In this document: piece after piece, positions 48,286 through 57,391 of the stretch
How positions within the stretch are numbered: the stretch's first letter is position 1
Layout: each line of letters opens with the position of its first letter
Assembly: GCF_000744255.1 (NCBI RefSeq)
Contig: NZ_JQLO01000001.1
Location: 1,116,001 to 1,180,000 of the forward strand
Source of the DNA: Carnobacterium divergens DSM 20623
GTDB taxonomy: Bacteria; Bacillota; Bacilli; Lactobacillales; Carnobacteriaceae
Length of the DNA stretch: 64,000 bases
Direction of reading: 5' to 3'
Notes under the pieces: generated by a model
What the model was told of the DNA's origin: nothing
The model's database searches: none
Seen by the model: the letters and a program-made list of their open reading frames with translations, nothing else
Program-made: the position numbers and the translations under genes

Positions 48286-48726
48286 TTAATGTTCTTGACA
48301 CTCGCATTGACCTGGAATGCAATTGCATTCAATTGATTCCACACCTTCTGCTTTCTTTTTTTGAATTAGCGCTTCTAGCAGTGCGATATCGTCGAATGTT
48401 AAGGTTGCTTCTGAAATAAGCGTTCCAATTGTGCTCCCTATTTTTTTGCTACAAACATGCGCAAACAAATTCTCTGTTGCACTAATCATGCTATCTGCTT
48501 CACTGACACTTGGAAAATAAATATAACGATTTCCTTCTGCTTTCGTTAACAGCAATCCTTTTTTCACCAATCTTCCTATCAGCGTTTTGATTGTTGCTGG
48601 TTTCCAATCCATTTTATCTTTTAAAACGGCGACAATTTCTTGGCTGTTGACTTCTTTTTTTGACCATGCCACACGCATTACTTCCCATTCAGCATCGCTG
48701 ATTTTTGGTTGCTCTACTTGCTTCAC
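48286..48726 (-). CDS. copY: Copper-responsive repressor CopY
   Basis: This BlaI/MecI-type winged-helix repressor of 146 residues shows ISDAEWEVMRVAW, WKPATIKTLIGRLVKKG and a C-terminal CNCIPGQCEC, the CxCx4CxC motif that binds Zn or Cu. The start is GTG 48726: GGAGG lies 7 nt upstream and the length then equals known CopY. A longer frame from 48801 begins inside the promoter and is rejected. Two cop boxes upstream fit autorepression. Confidence 0.93.
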   Translation of the reverse strand: MKQVEQPKISDAEWEVMRVAWSKKEVNSQEIVAVLKDKMDWKPATIKTLIGRLVKKGLLLTKAEGNRYIYFPSVSEADSMISATENLFAHVCSKKIGSTIGTLISEATLTFDDIALLEALIQKKKAEGVESIECNCIPGQCECQEH

Positions 48727-48746
48727 CCTAATCCCTCCATTCCATT

Positions 48747-48801
48747 TACAATTGTAATCAATATCTACATCTAGTTTACGACTGTAATCGTTAGTTGTCA
48801 A
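48747..48801 (-). promoter_or_regulatory. copYZ promoter with two cop boxes
   Basis: A perfect cop box TACAATTGTA lies at 48747-48756, and a 9/10 match TACGACTGTA at 48777-48786 (consensus TACANNTGTA). The minus-strand promoter has a perfect -35 TTGACA (48796-48801) and -10 TAAACT (48773-48778) at 17-bp spacing. One box overlaps the -10 and spacer; the other lies in the transcribed leader. Confidence 0.85.
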
Positions 48802-48883
48802 TTGAATTTATCCGGATAACTGGATTTTTTTATGTAAATCCGCTAAAATAAAGATACGAAGTTTAGTAAAGGAGGTCTTTTCT

Positions 48884-49018
48884 ATGGGACTTACACATAA
48901 AACAGAAACAAGTTTAGATGATTTATTCAGCAAATTTGCCGTTGAACCTAAAGAAAAAAAACGTGAAGAAGATGATGACGAAAAAGAAAAAGACGACAAA
49001 GATAAAAAAGAAGAGTAA
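48884..49018 (+). CDS. Small highly charged protein, 44 aa
   Basis: This is a short gene easily missed by length cut-offs. AAAGGAGGTC lies 7 nt before the ATG, and a terminator follows the stop. The N-terminal half (MGLTHKTETSLDDLFSKFAV) looks folded or helical; the C-terminal 24 residues are almost all K, E and D. It resembles the tiny acidic-tailed proteins of streptococci and enterococci annotated as the SPJ_0845 family; that match is from memory of pattern only. No function is known to me. Confidence 0.7.
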   Translation: MGLTHKTETSLDDLFSKFAVEPKEKKREEDDDEKEKDDKDKKEE

Positions 49019-49031
49019 TAGATAGAATAAA

Positions 49032-49062
49032 AAGAAGCCCAGTTAACTGGACTTCTTTTTTT
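49032..49062. terminator. Terminator after the 44-aa gene
   Basis: The stem agaag-c-ccagtt / aactgg-a-cttct is centred near 49045, with a T-run after it and an A-run before it. It also suits the minus-strand gene ending at 49071. Confidence 0.82.
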
Positions 49063-49070
49063 GTAGTGAA

Positions 49071-49391
49071 TTAGGATTCTTCGCGATTTAAACTAGCCTC
49101 TTTTGAAAAACCATCTGGATATCGACGTTGCAATTTTTCAATATTTTGTTTGGCAACCTCTTCAAAAGGAATATCGGCCCATTCAGCTATTTGAGAAAGA
49201 TACCACAAAACATCTCCCATTTCTTTTACCAGCTCTTCTTTATTTAAATCATGACCGTGAAAGGTGTATTTTTTAATCGAGTCAATTAATTCCCCTGTTT
49301 CCCCTGCTAAACCTAAGGCACAATTTGTTAAAACTTGTTCGTTTCCATATAATGTACGATTTGCAAGCTTTTGGTAATCATTAAAATCCAT
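49071..49391 (-). CDS. MazG-like nucleotide pyrophosphohydrolase
   Basis: This small all-alpha NTP pyrophosphatase of 106 residues has the metal-binding pattern ExxE (GETGELIDSIKK near residue 30) followed by ExxD (VKEMGDVLW near residue 55). Enzymes of this type remove non-canonical or excess nucleoside triphosphates. It is 24 nt downstream of hemL on the same strand and may share its transcript. Confidence 0.87.
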   Translation of the reverse strand: MDFNDYQKLANRTLYGNEQVLTNCALGLAGETGELIDSIKKYTFHGHDLNKEELVKEMGDVLWYLSQIAEWADIPFEEVAKQNIEKLQRRYPDGFSKEASLNREES

Positions 49392-49415
49392 TGAATTATC
49401 TCCTTTTAAGCACTC

Positions 49416-50711
49416 TTATGCTTCATTTTTTAACGCTTGAAAACTGGACTCCATTGCATCTAATGTTTGTTCAATATCTGCTAAAGAATGCGCTGTTGAT
49501 AAAAAGATGCCTTCGAATTGAGATGGCGGTAAAAAAATACCACGATTTGCCATTTCTCGGTAATAATTAGAGAAAAAGACCGTATCACTCGCTTTACTTT
49601 GTTGGTAGTTTGTCACTGGACCTTCATTAAAGAACATTCCAATCATACTTCCTGCCCGATTAACAGTAATCGGAATATTATGTGATTTACTTAAAGAACG
49701 AATCCCTTTTTCTAATGTATCCCCTAACGATTCAAAATGAAGATAGGCTTCTTTTGTTAAGTTAGAGAGTGTGGCAAAACCTGCAGCCATTGCGATTGGA
49801 TTACCTGATAACGTGCCTGCTTGATACACACTACCACTTGGCGCCATCATTTCCATAATTTCTCGCTTCCCTCCATATGCACCAACAGGGACGCCTCCAC
49901 CAATTACTTTTCCAAGACAAGTTAAATCTGGAATAACGTTATAATATCCTTGCGCGCTATGGTAACCGACACGAAAACCTGACATAACTTCATCAAAAAT
50001 TAATAAGGCGCCATCTTGTTGAGTCACTGCTCGTAGACCTTCTAAAAAGCCTTTTACTGGTGGAATAACACCCATATTTCCAGCTACCGGTTCAACAATT
50101 ACGGCTGCAATTTCGCCAGCGTATTGGTTAAAAATTTCAATCACTGCATTTAAATCATTGTAGGGTGCGACCAATGTATTTTCTGTTGTCTTTTTAGGGA
50201 CACCTGGTGAATCTGGTAACCCTAAAGTTGCAACACCTGATCCTACTTTTACTAATAACGCATCGTCATGACCATGGTAACTGCCTTCTAACTTTAAAAT
50301 TTTATCCCGTTTTGTGTATCCTCTAGCAAGTCGTAAGGCACTCATGGTCGCTTCGGTTCCTGAATTGACAAACCGTACCATTTCAATTGAAGGGACGCGT
50401 TCAATTACTAACTCGGCTAACTTATTTTCCATTAAAGTGGGTGTGCCAAAACTTGTACCAGAAACGGCTGCCTGTTGAATAGCCTCCACAACACGAGGTT
50501 CTGCATGTCCTAAAATAAGTGGCCCCCATGATAAAACATAATCAATGTACTCATTTCCATCAATATCAACGATATGACTTCCTTGCCCTTTTTTCATAAA
50601 AATTGGGGGAACATCAACTGATTTAAACGCACGAACCGGGCTGTTTACCCCTCCTGGCATTAAGTTAACTGCTTCTTTAAAAGCCTTTTCTGAAAGTTCT
50701 GTTTTTCTCAT
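49416..50711 (-). CDS. hemL: Glutamate-1-semialdehyde 2,1-aminomutase
   Basis: This PLP enzyme makes 5-aminolevulinate from glutamate-1-semialdehyde, the second step of the C5 route. At 431 residues it shows [12 protein letters not shown] at the start, [15 protein letters not shown] near residue 117, the loop SYHGHDD and the PLP Lys in [16 protein letters not shown] near residue 268. Its start overlaps the hemA stop by 4 nt, so the two are co-translated. Confidence 0.96.
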   Translation of the reverse strand: MRKTELSEKAFKEAVNLMPGGVNSPVRAFKSVDVPPIFMKKGQGSHIVDIDGNEYIDYVLSWGPLILGHAEPRVVEAIQQAAVSGTSFGTPTLMENKLAELVIERVPSIEMVRFVNSGTEATMSALRLARGYTKRDKILKLEGSYHGHDDALLVKVGSGVATLGLPDSPGVPKKTTENTLVAPYNDLNAVIEIFNQYAGEIAAVIVEPVAGNMGVIPPVKGFLEGLRAVTQQDGALLIFDEVMSGFRVGYHSAQGYYNVIPDLTCLGKVIGGGVPVGAYGGKREIMEMMAPSGSVYQAGTLSGNPIAMAAGFATLSNLTKEAYLHFESLGDTLEKGIRSLSKSHNIPITVNRAGSMIGMFFNEGPVTNYQQSKASDTVFFSNYYREMANRGIFLPPSQFEGIFLSTAHSLADIEQTLDAMESSFQALKNEA

Positions 50712-52093
50712 AAGTCTCCCTCACTTTCCATGATTTTTACGCCTTCAACTGGTACAACAATTTTTTCCTCTTCTTTTAACAGTCCCAAACTTCGCACAAA
50801 GCTTTCTAATCCATCATTCGCATCAATGTTGGGGTTGGTTTTGGCTAGCTCTTTCATCGACTGAATAGGCGCTTTAGATAATTGATTCATCACACTTTGA
50901 AAATGCTTGTCAATCATTCGTAATTCTCGTTCATTCAAATCAGGTAATTTTTGATGCAAACTTTTCATCGTACGTTCTCTTAATTCAATTGTTTTAGTCC
51001 GTAATTGATACATATAAGGAACAGCACGTCTTTCTTGGTACCAGCTATTAAAGCGAAGCACGGCTTCATCTAATTGGAAATGAATATTTTTTATGATTTT
51101 TTCTCGCTCAATTTTAAAATCATCAATCTTCGTTCCTATTTGATCCATATCATAAACATGAATTCCTTCTACTAATTGAATTTCTGGATCAACGTTACGT
51201 GGTACGGCTAAATCAACTAATGTTAGCTCTTTTTTTCCTCGACGAATCTGTTGCATTTGTTGAATCACTAATGAGTGAATGATATATTCAGAAGACTTAG
51301 TTGCAACAATTACACCATCCGTACTTGCTAGCGCCATTGCTAAATTGGCGTAATTTCCTGAATAAAAATAACGCTTCAACTGGTGGGGATGTTTCATGGA
51401 TTGGACCCACTCGTTTAATTCATCGGCCAGTGCTTCTGCCTTGTCATCATGGCGATTTAGGATGGTGATGTGAGTAGCACCATGTTGAATCAATGATTTC
51501 GCTGCTAATCGAATCATTTTTCCAGCCCCAACTAATAAAAATCGTTTTTCTTCTATTGTTGTCCATTCTTCTTTAAAAAACTTAACTGCAGCGGTACTTG
51601 GATTGAAAGATAGTTGATCCAGTAAGGTTTCTGTATGGGCTTTTTTAGAAAAGGAAACAGCTTTATTAAATAACGAACTCAAGATAGGACCTGCAGTATG
51701 AGCATCTTGTGCGATTTTTAATGCCCCTTTTACTTGGCTTAAAATTTGTGTTTCTCCCACCATTAAAGAGTCCAAACCAGTTGCTACTGAAAAAAGATGA
51801 GTCGCTACGTCACTATTGGATTTTCCATAACTTGTTGAGATGACATCTGAAACGTCAAACCCTGTATGCTCTCCAATATACCGCAACATTTCGCCATGCA
51901 TAAATTCGGTCTGATCAATGTACAAATAGTATTCAGTACGATTACAGGTCGTTAAAATAACAGCTTCTTCGACTCCAGTAAACTCTTTTATTTTTGATAA
52001 ATGGTGAGGAACATCTGCTTCTTCGATTGTGTATCGCTCTCTTATCTCAATCGGCGTCGTCTGGTGGCTAACACCGTATAATAGTATTTTCAA
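50708..52093 (-). CDS. hemA: Glutamyl-tRNA reductase
   Basis: This enzyme reduces glutamyl-tRNA to glutamate-1-semialdehyde with NADPH. At 461 residues it has the catalytic Cys in [11 protein letters not shown] near residue 50, the conserved [17 protein letters not shown] near residue 105, the nucleotide site LLVGAGKM near residue 188 and a C-terminal dimerisation helix. In Listeria and Bacillus hemC, hemD and hemB separate hemA from hemL; here the two touch directly. Confidence 0.96.
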   Translation of the reverse strand: MKILLYGVSHQTTPIEIRERYTIEEADVPHHLSKIKEFTGVEEAVILTTCNRTEYYLYIDQTEFMHGEMLRYIGEHTGFDVSDVISTSYGKSNSDVATHLFSVATGLDSLMVGETQILSQVKGALKIAQDAHTAGPILSSLFNKAVSFSKKAHTETLLDQLSFNPSTAAVKFFKEEWTTIEEKRFLLVGAGKMIRLAAKSLIQHGATHITILNRHDDKAEALADELNEWVQSMKHPHQLKRYFYSGNYANLAMALASTDGVIVATKSSEYIIHSLVIQQMQQIRRGKKELTLVDLAVPRNVDPEIQLVEGIHVYDMDQIGTKIDDFKIEREKIIKNIHFQLDEAVLRFNSWYQERRAVPYMYQLRTKTIELRERTMKSLHQKLPDLNERELRMIDKHFQSVMNQLSKAPIQSMKELAKTNPNIDANDGLESFVRSLGLLKEEEKIVVPVEGVKIMESEGDL

Positions 52094-52203
52094 CTAAATC
52101 CGTCCTTTTTTATACTAACTTAAATCATGTAGTCTATTTTAATTCATTTAAAAAAACAACTAAGAAAAATCTTAATTGTTTCAGGTTTTAAACTAACAAG
52201 TGC

Positions 52204-52791
52204 TTACAAATCTAAATATTTTTCAATGACGTTCCAGGCTTCTTCTTTGCCTTCTCCGGTTTCTGATGAGAACATAATAAATTCATCATTTTCGTCAAAA
52301 TTCAATGTATCTTTTACAATTTTGATATGTTTGTTCCATTTGCCACGAGGGATTTTATCGGCTTTCGTTGCTACCACGATTACTGGCAATTCATAATATT
52401 TTAAAAACTCATACATTTGAACGTCTTCACTACTTGGTGCATGACGCAAGTCAACAACTGACAAAACGGCTTTTAAAGTATCTCGTTGTGTCAAATAAGT
52501 TTCAAGCATTTGACCCCATTTAGCACGTTCTGTTTTTGAGACCTTTGCGTAACCATAGCCAGGTACATCAACAAAGTAAAATTGTTCTTCAATAATATAA
52601 AAGTTTAGCGTTTGTGTTTTTCCTGGTTTGCCAGAAGTTCTAGCTAACCCTTTACGATTAATCATCCGATTAATAAAAGATGATTTCCCAACATTTGAAC
52701 GCCCCGCTAAAGCAATTTCAGGCAGTCCTGTGCTTGGGTATTGGGCAGGTGAAACTGCACTTATAACGATATCTGCTTTATGCACATCCAT
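52204..52791 (-). CDS. engB: Ribosome biogenesis GTPase EngB (YsxC)
   Basis: This essential small GTPase of 50S assembly has 195 residues, with G1 GRSNVGKSS near residue 28, G3 DVPGYG and G4 TKAD. I place the start at ATG 52791, which gives an N-terminus ([13 protein letters not shown]) like that of other YsxC proteins and has GGAG 9 nt upstream; ATG 52806 is an alternative. In Enterococcus and Streptococcus this gene directly follows clpX. Here an 8-kb phage-tail module separates them. Confidence 0.95.
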   Translation of the reverse strand: MDVHKADIVISAVSPAQYPSTGLPEIALAGRSNVGKSSFINRMINRKGLARTSGKPGKTQTLNFYIIEEQFYFVDVPGYGYAKVSKTERAKWGQMLETYLTQRDTLKAVLSVVDLRHAPSSEDVQMYEFLKYYELPVIVVATKADKIPRGKWNKHIKIVKDTLNFDENDEFIMFSSETGEGKEEAWNVIEKYLDL

Positions 52792-52914
52792 TTTTTCAAT
52801 CTCCATCTCTTTTTAAATTCTTTCATTATTTTAACATAGATACGCGAGATATGATATTCTTTCTAAGGATTTTGTTAAATTCGTTAGAGGTTTCTTGACT
52901 TATGTATAAACTAG

Positions 52915-52938
52915 AAGGACTCTTTTTAAAGAATCCTT
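52915..52938 (-). terminator. Terminator of the tail module
   Basis: The arms aaggactcttt / aaagaatcctt (one mismatch) around a two-base loop lie just after the endolysin stop. It would end the tail operon before engB. Confidence 0.6.
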
Positions 52939-52947
52939 CCGTTGTCT

Positions 52948-53733
52948 CTAGTCATAATGTAACACTTGTCCTGCATAGATTAAATCTGGATTAGCAATAT
53001 TATTTTTTTGAATTAAATGCTCCATTGAAATACCTAATTTTATAGCAATTAATGACAAGGCATCGCCTGATTGAACAGTGTATGTTTTATTTATAGTAGA
53101 ATTTAATTGAAGAACTTGTCCTGGATAAATCAAATTAGGGTTTGAAATATGATTGATTCTTACTAACTCCTCTGTTGTTGTTTGAAATTTTTTTGCAATC
53201 AAACTTAAATTGTCACCTAATTGAACGGTATAACTTGTTTGCTTTTCTTCAATCGTTTCTGCTTGTCCTGATAAAGCTAGTCGATCCCAACTCGTTAACC
53301 CATTGGCTTCAATCGTTGCAATTAATTTGTCTGCGTATAGTGGATCCGTCGCATAACCAGCTGCTTTAATTCCTCTAGCTTGAGCCACAAAATCAGTTAG
53401 GCCAATAATACCTGAATAACGTGAATTTTCGTGAAAAAAGGAACCGTGATCTTCAACAGAAACTGACCAGCTTGGATATTTTCTAAAGGTTGCATTTACG
53501 GTCACATTTTGTCCATTGATGACTTCCCATGTTGGAAATTGAACTGATTGCCCTTGGTAACTTCCTTTAATACCAAATAAATTGTGGTTTGGAGCTAATG
53601 ATAATTGGCTAGTTCCCCAAGCACTTTCTAGTGCAGCTTGTGCCGCTGTGACACTTGGTAAAATACCATATTTGTGCCAGCCCGCAATTGCACCTGCTTT
53701 GATTTCATTTAAAAAAAATTCGACTTTACTCAT
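52948..53733 (-). CDS. Endolysin: glucosaminidase domain plus two LysM repeats
   Basis: This cell-wall hydrolase of 261 residues has an N-terminal GH73 (mannosyl-glycoprotein endo-beta-N-acetylglucosaminidase-like) domain at about 1-150, with the catalytic Glu in AQAALESAWG near residue 34 and NLFGIKGSY. Two LysM repeats at about 170-213 and 217-261 (YTVQLGDNLSLIA, YTVQSGDALSLIA) bind peptidoglycan. It has no signal peptide, so it needs the holin. The start is ATG 53733, 7 nt after AGGAGG; it overlaps the holin stop by 8 nt. It should lyse the producer to release tails. Confidence 0.92.
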   Translation of the reverse strand: MSKVEFFLNEIKAGAIAGWHKYGILPSVTAAQAALESAWGTSQLSLAPNHNLFGIKGSYQGQSVQFPTWEVINGQNVTVNATFRKYPSWSVSVEDHGSFFHENSRYSGIIGLTDFVAQARGIKAAGYATDPLYADKLIATIEANGLTSWDRLALSGQAETIEEKQTSYTVQLGDNLSLIAKKFQTTTEELVRINHISNPNLIYPGQVLQLNSTINKTYTVQSGDALSLIAIKLGISMEHLIQKNNIANPDLIYAGQVLHYD

Positions 53734-54127
53734 CTTTTCCCTCCTCATCCGATTCGACCTGATCTTGCAAAACGCCTAAATATTTTTTTAAAAATCCAAC
53801 GTTGACGCCCATTTCACTGATGTTTTCCAAAATGCTGCCTAATTCATAGAGTGTGATAATAATGGTCCACCAAAAAGCGATATTGATTGGAATGCTAATG
53901 TTCATTAATGGAGCTAAATCATCGATAATTCCTGCTGAAATAATCGTAAAGAAGGTGACGAACTTAATCAATAAACCTTCTACATTAATAGCTGATCGCC
54001 AATTGTGCTGCTTTAGAGCTTTTAAATAACCTGTAATTAAATCGATGGCCAGGGCAGACATGTATAAAGATAATACTGGACTGCCTCCACCGAATAGTGA
54101 TTCTAATAGATGGTTAATTAGCTGCAT
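53726..54127 (-). CDS. Phage holin
   Basis: This protein of 133 residues has three hydrophobic segments (about 17-33, 47-68 and 78-100) and an acidic C-terminal tail ending EGKDE, matching the phage_holin_4/TcdE-like family. The ATG at 54127 follows AAAGGAGGG; longer starts overlap the upstream gene and lack a site. It lies directly before the endolysin, the normal lysis pair. Confidence 0.88.
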   Translation of the reverse strand: MQLINHLLESLFGGGSPVLSLYMSALAIDLITGYLKALKQHNWRSAINVEGLLIKFVTFFTIISAGIIDDLAPLMNISIPINIAFWWTIIITLYELGSILENISEMGVNVGFLKKYLGVLQDQVESDEEGKDE

Positions 54128-54159
54128 AGGTTCCCTCCTTTTTTTATAAATTACTAAGT

Positions 54160-55329
54160 TTAATCCAAGCACCAACTCACACTATCAAAGCTATAATCAG
54201 CTGTTGCACTATCATTTCCAATTACATAAATCCCTCCATCCCCATTAAATTGCAATCTGGCGGTGTTTTGTCCAGCATTCTCATGTAAAGTAATAAATAA
54301 ATTATTATCTGGAATATACTTATCCGGCAATGTAAACACCTGAACTGGCGCATGAACAGAAGCTTTTGGAAGTTTAACAAGACCTTTTAAATAGCAAATT
54401 GAATTTTTAATACGATAATACATTCCTTTATTGTATATCCAACCTGTATCATTTTTAACTTCAATTTCATTCGATTTATACATTAACCTTCCATTTCCTG
54501 TAGTTTGAAAATTAATGTCACTTCCTGCTTCATTAGAAATTGTTAAAGTATCATTCGTAGATTCTCCGAAACCAAACCAACCTTTTCTAATCGAATTTTT
54601 ATAAAAACTCATAAAAGTATTTGAAAAATTGGATTCATTTGTTGAGCGTATTGTCAATAGCGAACCGATTGCTTTACTTTTTATTTCAACATTTCCCTCA
54701 ATAACTCCGCCTTGTTTACTGTACTTTTCATTTTTTATCTTTTCAATTTCTAATGCCAAATTAGCCGCCGCATCATCTCCAACGGTACCTTTAATTTCAG
54801 TCAACCATTCATTCCAATCAGTCTCAAACTGAGTCCACAAAGTGGTTGGATCGATATCAATTAATGAACTCACAAAACCACAAACATTCCCGTCTCCTCT
54901 GGTATCTTGAATCATTCCTTGCGTAATTGGTTTGCCATTACCTGGAATTAAAATACGTGCGAGCATCAATTCATAGACAGTGGCATTTCGGGTTAAGTCA
55001 TCCGTCCCCTTCGCTTCAACAGTCATCTTACGCTCCGTCAAATCCATTCGCAATACAACAGAACCTTTTTTAGCCGTTCCAGAAACATCCGCAATGTTAA
55101 ATACCACCGTCTTTGGCTCTGATAATTGGTACAGGTAACCATTGATATTTCCGTAACCCGCTTCAACGATTAATGACAATCCATTTGTTGCTGAAGCAAT
55201 AACTTGTAAGTTTTTGCTGTTATTACTAAAAACTCCATTTGAAAATAGTTTTGAAAAATAACCAGTAAAATCACTTGCTTTGTATTTACGATCCCCATTT
55301 TTTGAAGGGAAAAATAATCCTTGTTCCAT
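54160..55329 (-). CDS. Receptor-binding/baseplate protein of the tail tip
   Basis: This protein of 389 residues has an N-terminal half typical of baseplate proteins (SKNGDRKYKASDFTGYFSKL, DTRGDGNVCGF). A helical stalk follows at about 170-200, and the C-terminal portion is beta-rich (DTGWIYNKGMYYRI, FTLPDKYIPDNNLFI, YDFDS-like end FDSVSWCLD), like the head domains of siphophage receptor-binding proteins. This part should decide which strains are bound. It lies after the tip protein and before the lysis genes, the usual location. Its exact subfamily is not assigned. Confidence 0.75.
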   Translation of the reverse strand: MEQGLFFPSKNGDRKYKASDFTGYFSKLFSNGVFSNNSKNLQVIASATNGLSLIVEAGYGNINGYLYQLSEPKTVVFNIADVSGTAKKGSVVLRMDLTERKMTVEAKGTDDLTRNATVYELMLARILIPGNGKPITQGMIQDTRGDGNVCGFVSSLIDIDPTTLWTQFETDWNEWLTEIKGTVGDDAAANLALEIEKIKNEKYSKQGGVIEGNVEIKSKAIGSLLTIRSTNESNFSNTFMSFYKNSIRKGWFGFGESTNDTLTISNEAGSDINFQTTGNGRLMYKSNEIEVKNDTGWIYNKGMYYRIKNSICYLKGLVKLPKASVHAPVQVFTLPDKYIPDNNLFITLHENAGQNTARLQFNGDGGIYVIGNDSATADYSFDSVSWCLD

Positions 55330-55337
55330 TTAGTTCA

Positions 55338-56441
55338 TCACTTGCCTTTCCTCTTAATTTTATCCACTAATGTTGGAATTTTATTTCCAAAGGTCAATCG
55401 TACTTCAAGTCCACTTTCTTCATAAACTTCTTCTACACATTCAATTCGTGTTTCTAATTTGAAATCTAATTCATTGACTAAAACTGTAATTTTATCTCCT
55501 AAATCAAAATCTTGTTGATAACGTAAATTACCATTTGTTACCACATCTGCTTCCATTGATTGAATAAAGCTATATTGTAAAAGCGTTTCATTACCTTTTT
55601 GTTTCACAAGCGCTTGTTGTTCTTCAATAGAAATTGGATTTTCAGCAGAAGGCTTGCCTATTGTTTTTGCGTCAACGTAGATTTCTCTTCTTGAAATATC
55701 TGACGTTCCATCAGTGACCTCTAACATATAGTTTTTTTCTTCCCGCTCATATTCCAAAATCGCTGTCGTTTTTGCATCTATCCCATTTAGTACAATCGTT
55801 TGTTGTAATATATTCTCAAAAGATTGAGAAAAAATGGCCGGGCTATTCGTTTGTTGTTCACTTCCGCGATCTTTTCCAGTATAGGATATAAAAATTAGTT
55901 CACGATTGATTAAATCTAATTGAACCTCAAATCCCAATTGAAATTCTTTGCAAACTAGGCTGATTAATTCCAGTAAATTTTGGTAATTCGTTTCAATGTT
56001 TATAGAATTATTTGTTTCTGGTATCGAACCTATTTTAAATTGTTTCATTTTACGTACAGGATCTACTGGATTAATAATTGATTCATCTAACCATTTTCTG
56101 ATTAAATTTTGTGGTGTATCTTTGTAATGTTGATTTCCTAATAAGATTCTTCGTTCTAAATAAGCCCGTAAATCACGACCCTTAATGACAATTTCACTAG
56201 CTTCTCGTTGGAAATTGGGACTGATTTCTTCAATTAAATAACCCGTTTTTTCACCCGATTTCACTAAAATATTCCCTAAAATAAGCTCATTATTTTGGAT
56301 CAATTTTAAGTGTTCCTTTGTCATTGGCAAATGCAATTCAAACTCGCTCACTTCTGAGTAGCGTTTTGTAATCACTAGACTGTTAAAATTTTCAATTGCG
56401 TTAATGCGATTAAGTTGTTGGTCTATTAACCATAAAATCAT
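55338..56441 (-). CDS. Siphovirus tail-tip protein, Gp37-like (Tal position)
   Basis: This protein of 367 residues starts MILWLIDQQLNRINAIENF and has the repeated beta domains and insertion domain of the ReqiPepy6 Gp37-like/Tal N-terminal family (KRYSEVSEFELHLP, EIVIKGRDLRAYLERRIL, DLGDKITVL). It should close the end of the tail tube and link to the receptor-binding protein. It lacks the C-terminal lytic or fibre extension of large Tal proteins. GGGGGT precedes the ATG by 9 nt. Confidence 0.82.
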   Translation of the reverse strand: MILWLIDQQLNRINAIENFNSLVITKRYSEVSEFELHLPMTKEHLKLIQNNELILGNILVKSGEKTGYLIEEISPNFQREASEIVIKGRDLRAYLERRILLGNQHYKDTPQNLIRKWLDESIINPVDPVRKMKQFKIGSIPETNNSINIETNYQNLLELISLVCKEFQLGFEVQLDLINRELIFISYTGKDRGSEQQTNSPAIFSQSFENILQQTIVLNGIDAKTTAILEYEREEKNYMLEVTDGTSDISRREIYVDAKTIGKPSAENPISIEEQQALVKQKGNETLLQYSFIQSMEADVVTNGNLRYQQDFDLGDKITVLVNELDFKLETRIECVEEVYEESGLEVRLTFGNKIPTLVDKIKRKGK

Positions 56442-56446
56442 TTTAA

Positions 56447-57391
56447 TCAGACCCCCACATAACGAAGTCGATAATGAACTTTAATTTCTAATTGATCCGC
56501 ATGACTTTCCGTTTGATAACGCAGATAATTTTCTCCAATGTCCAATTGGATAAACTGACTATCTAATGAAAGTGTATTAAAAATATTTTCCCAAAATTGT
56601 TGGGTGTCATTCCACTTTTCAATGCGTTTGTTTCCAACAGATGTTGTAATGCGAATGAGGTCTCCTGCGTGTATAGTTGTGAGTAATTTCATTTTTTGAG
56701 TCATCGTACCATCTGCCATCACTCGAATAATTCCAGGATTTTTAACATCTCCACTGGCTGTTAGATAAAGTTCCATTCCTGTGGCTTCATCGCCATCATT
56801 GACCAAGGTCACCAGCTGATCACCATTAAAGCGTTCCAATTCAATTCCTAACTCACTCGCTCCCGTCATCGGAAATTCTAACTCCCATTCCAGATTTGGT
56901 TCCCAATTTGATAAATAATGAATCTCATCTTCAACAGCATACCAAAATGGATCTGAGGCAATTAAATCAAGCGTGACACGTTGTGCTTTTTTACTTAAAT
57001 AACCATCTGTTGTAAAAGTAGGCACGTGTGCACTTTGAACATCAATTCGATAGCTTCGTTCGTCTTCTTTGTAACGAAGTTCTAATGTTCCTGATTTTGG
57101 ATTTAGCATTTTACTCATTTCCCGACGCAGCTCTTCCATTGATTTAAACTCGTCGGCAATCATAATCAATTCAATTTGGATATCACGTTCTGCTAGTGTA
57201 CTTTCAATAAAAATCGTTCCATCTCGATTTGAATCCATCGTATGACGATCAGCTTCGACTTCACCAAGTCCATCCAATTTGATAAAAAAGTAATTTCCCT
57301 TCGGCTGTCCTTCTGTTTGATACATTTCCGTAACGTAATCGTTAATCATTAATTTTGATTGCATTGCTTTATTGTATATTTCGCACTCCAT
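56447..57391 (-). CDS. Distal tail protein (Dit-like)
   Basis: This protein of 314 residues resembles the siphovirus distal tail component. The N-terminal part (MECEIYNK, GLGEVEADRHTMDSNRDGT, LAERDIQIELIMIA) builds the hexameric hub, and a C-terminal galectin-like beta domain follows. I place the start at ATG 57391, preceded by GGAG at 6 nt and overlapping the tape-measure stop by one base (TAATG). A GTG at 57403 is upstream of that site. Confidence 0.82.
   Translation of the reverse strand: MECEIYNKAMQSKLMINDYVTEMYQTEGQPKGNYFFIKLDGLGEVEADRHTMDSNRDGTIFIESTLAERDIQIELIMIADEFKSMEELRREMSKMLNPKSGTLELRYKEDERSYRIDVQSAHVPTFTTDGYLSKKAQRVTLDLIASDPFWYAVEDEIHYLSNWEPNLEWELEFPMTGASELGIELERFNGDQLVTLVNDGDEATGMELYLTASGDVKNPGIIRVMADGTMTQKMKLLTTIHAGDLIRITTSVGNKRIEKWNDTQQFWENIFNTLSLDSQFIQLDIGENYLRYQTESHADQLEIKVHYRLRYVGV

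Noticed and set aside
48727-48801. 25-residue N-terminal extension of CopY
   Set aside because: It would be translated from the promoter and operator region. GTG 48726 has GGAGG at 7 nt and gives the normal CopY length.
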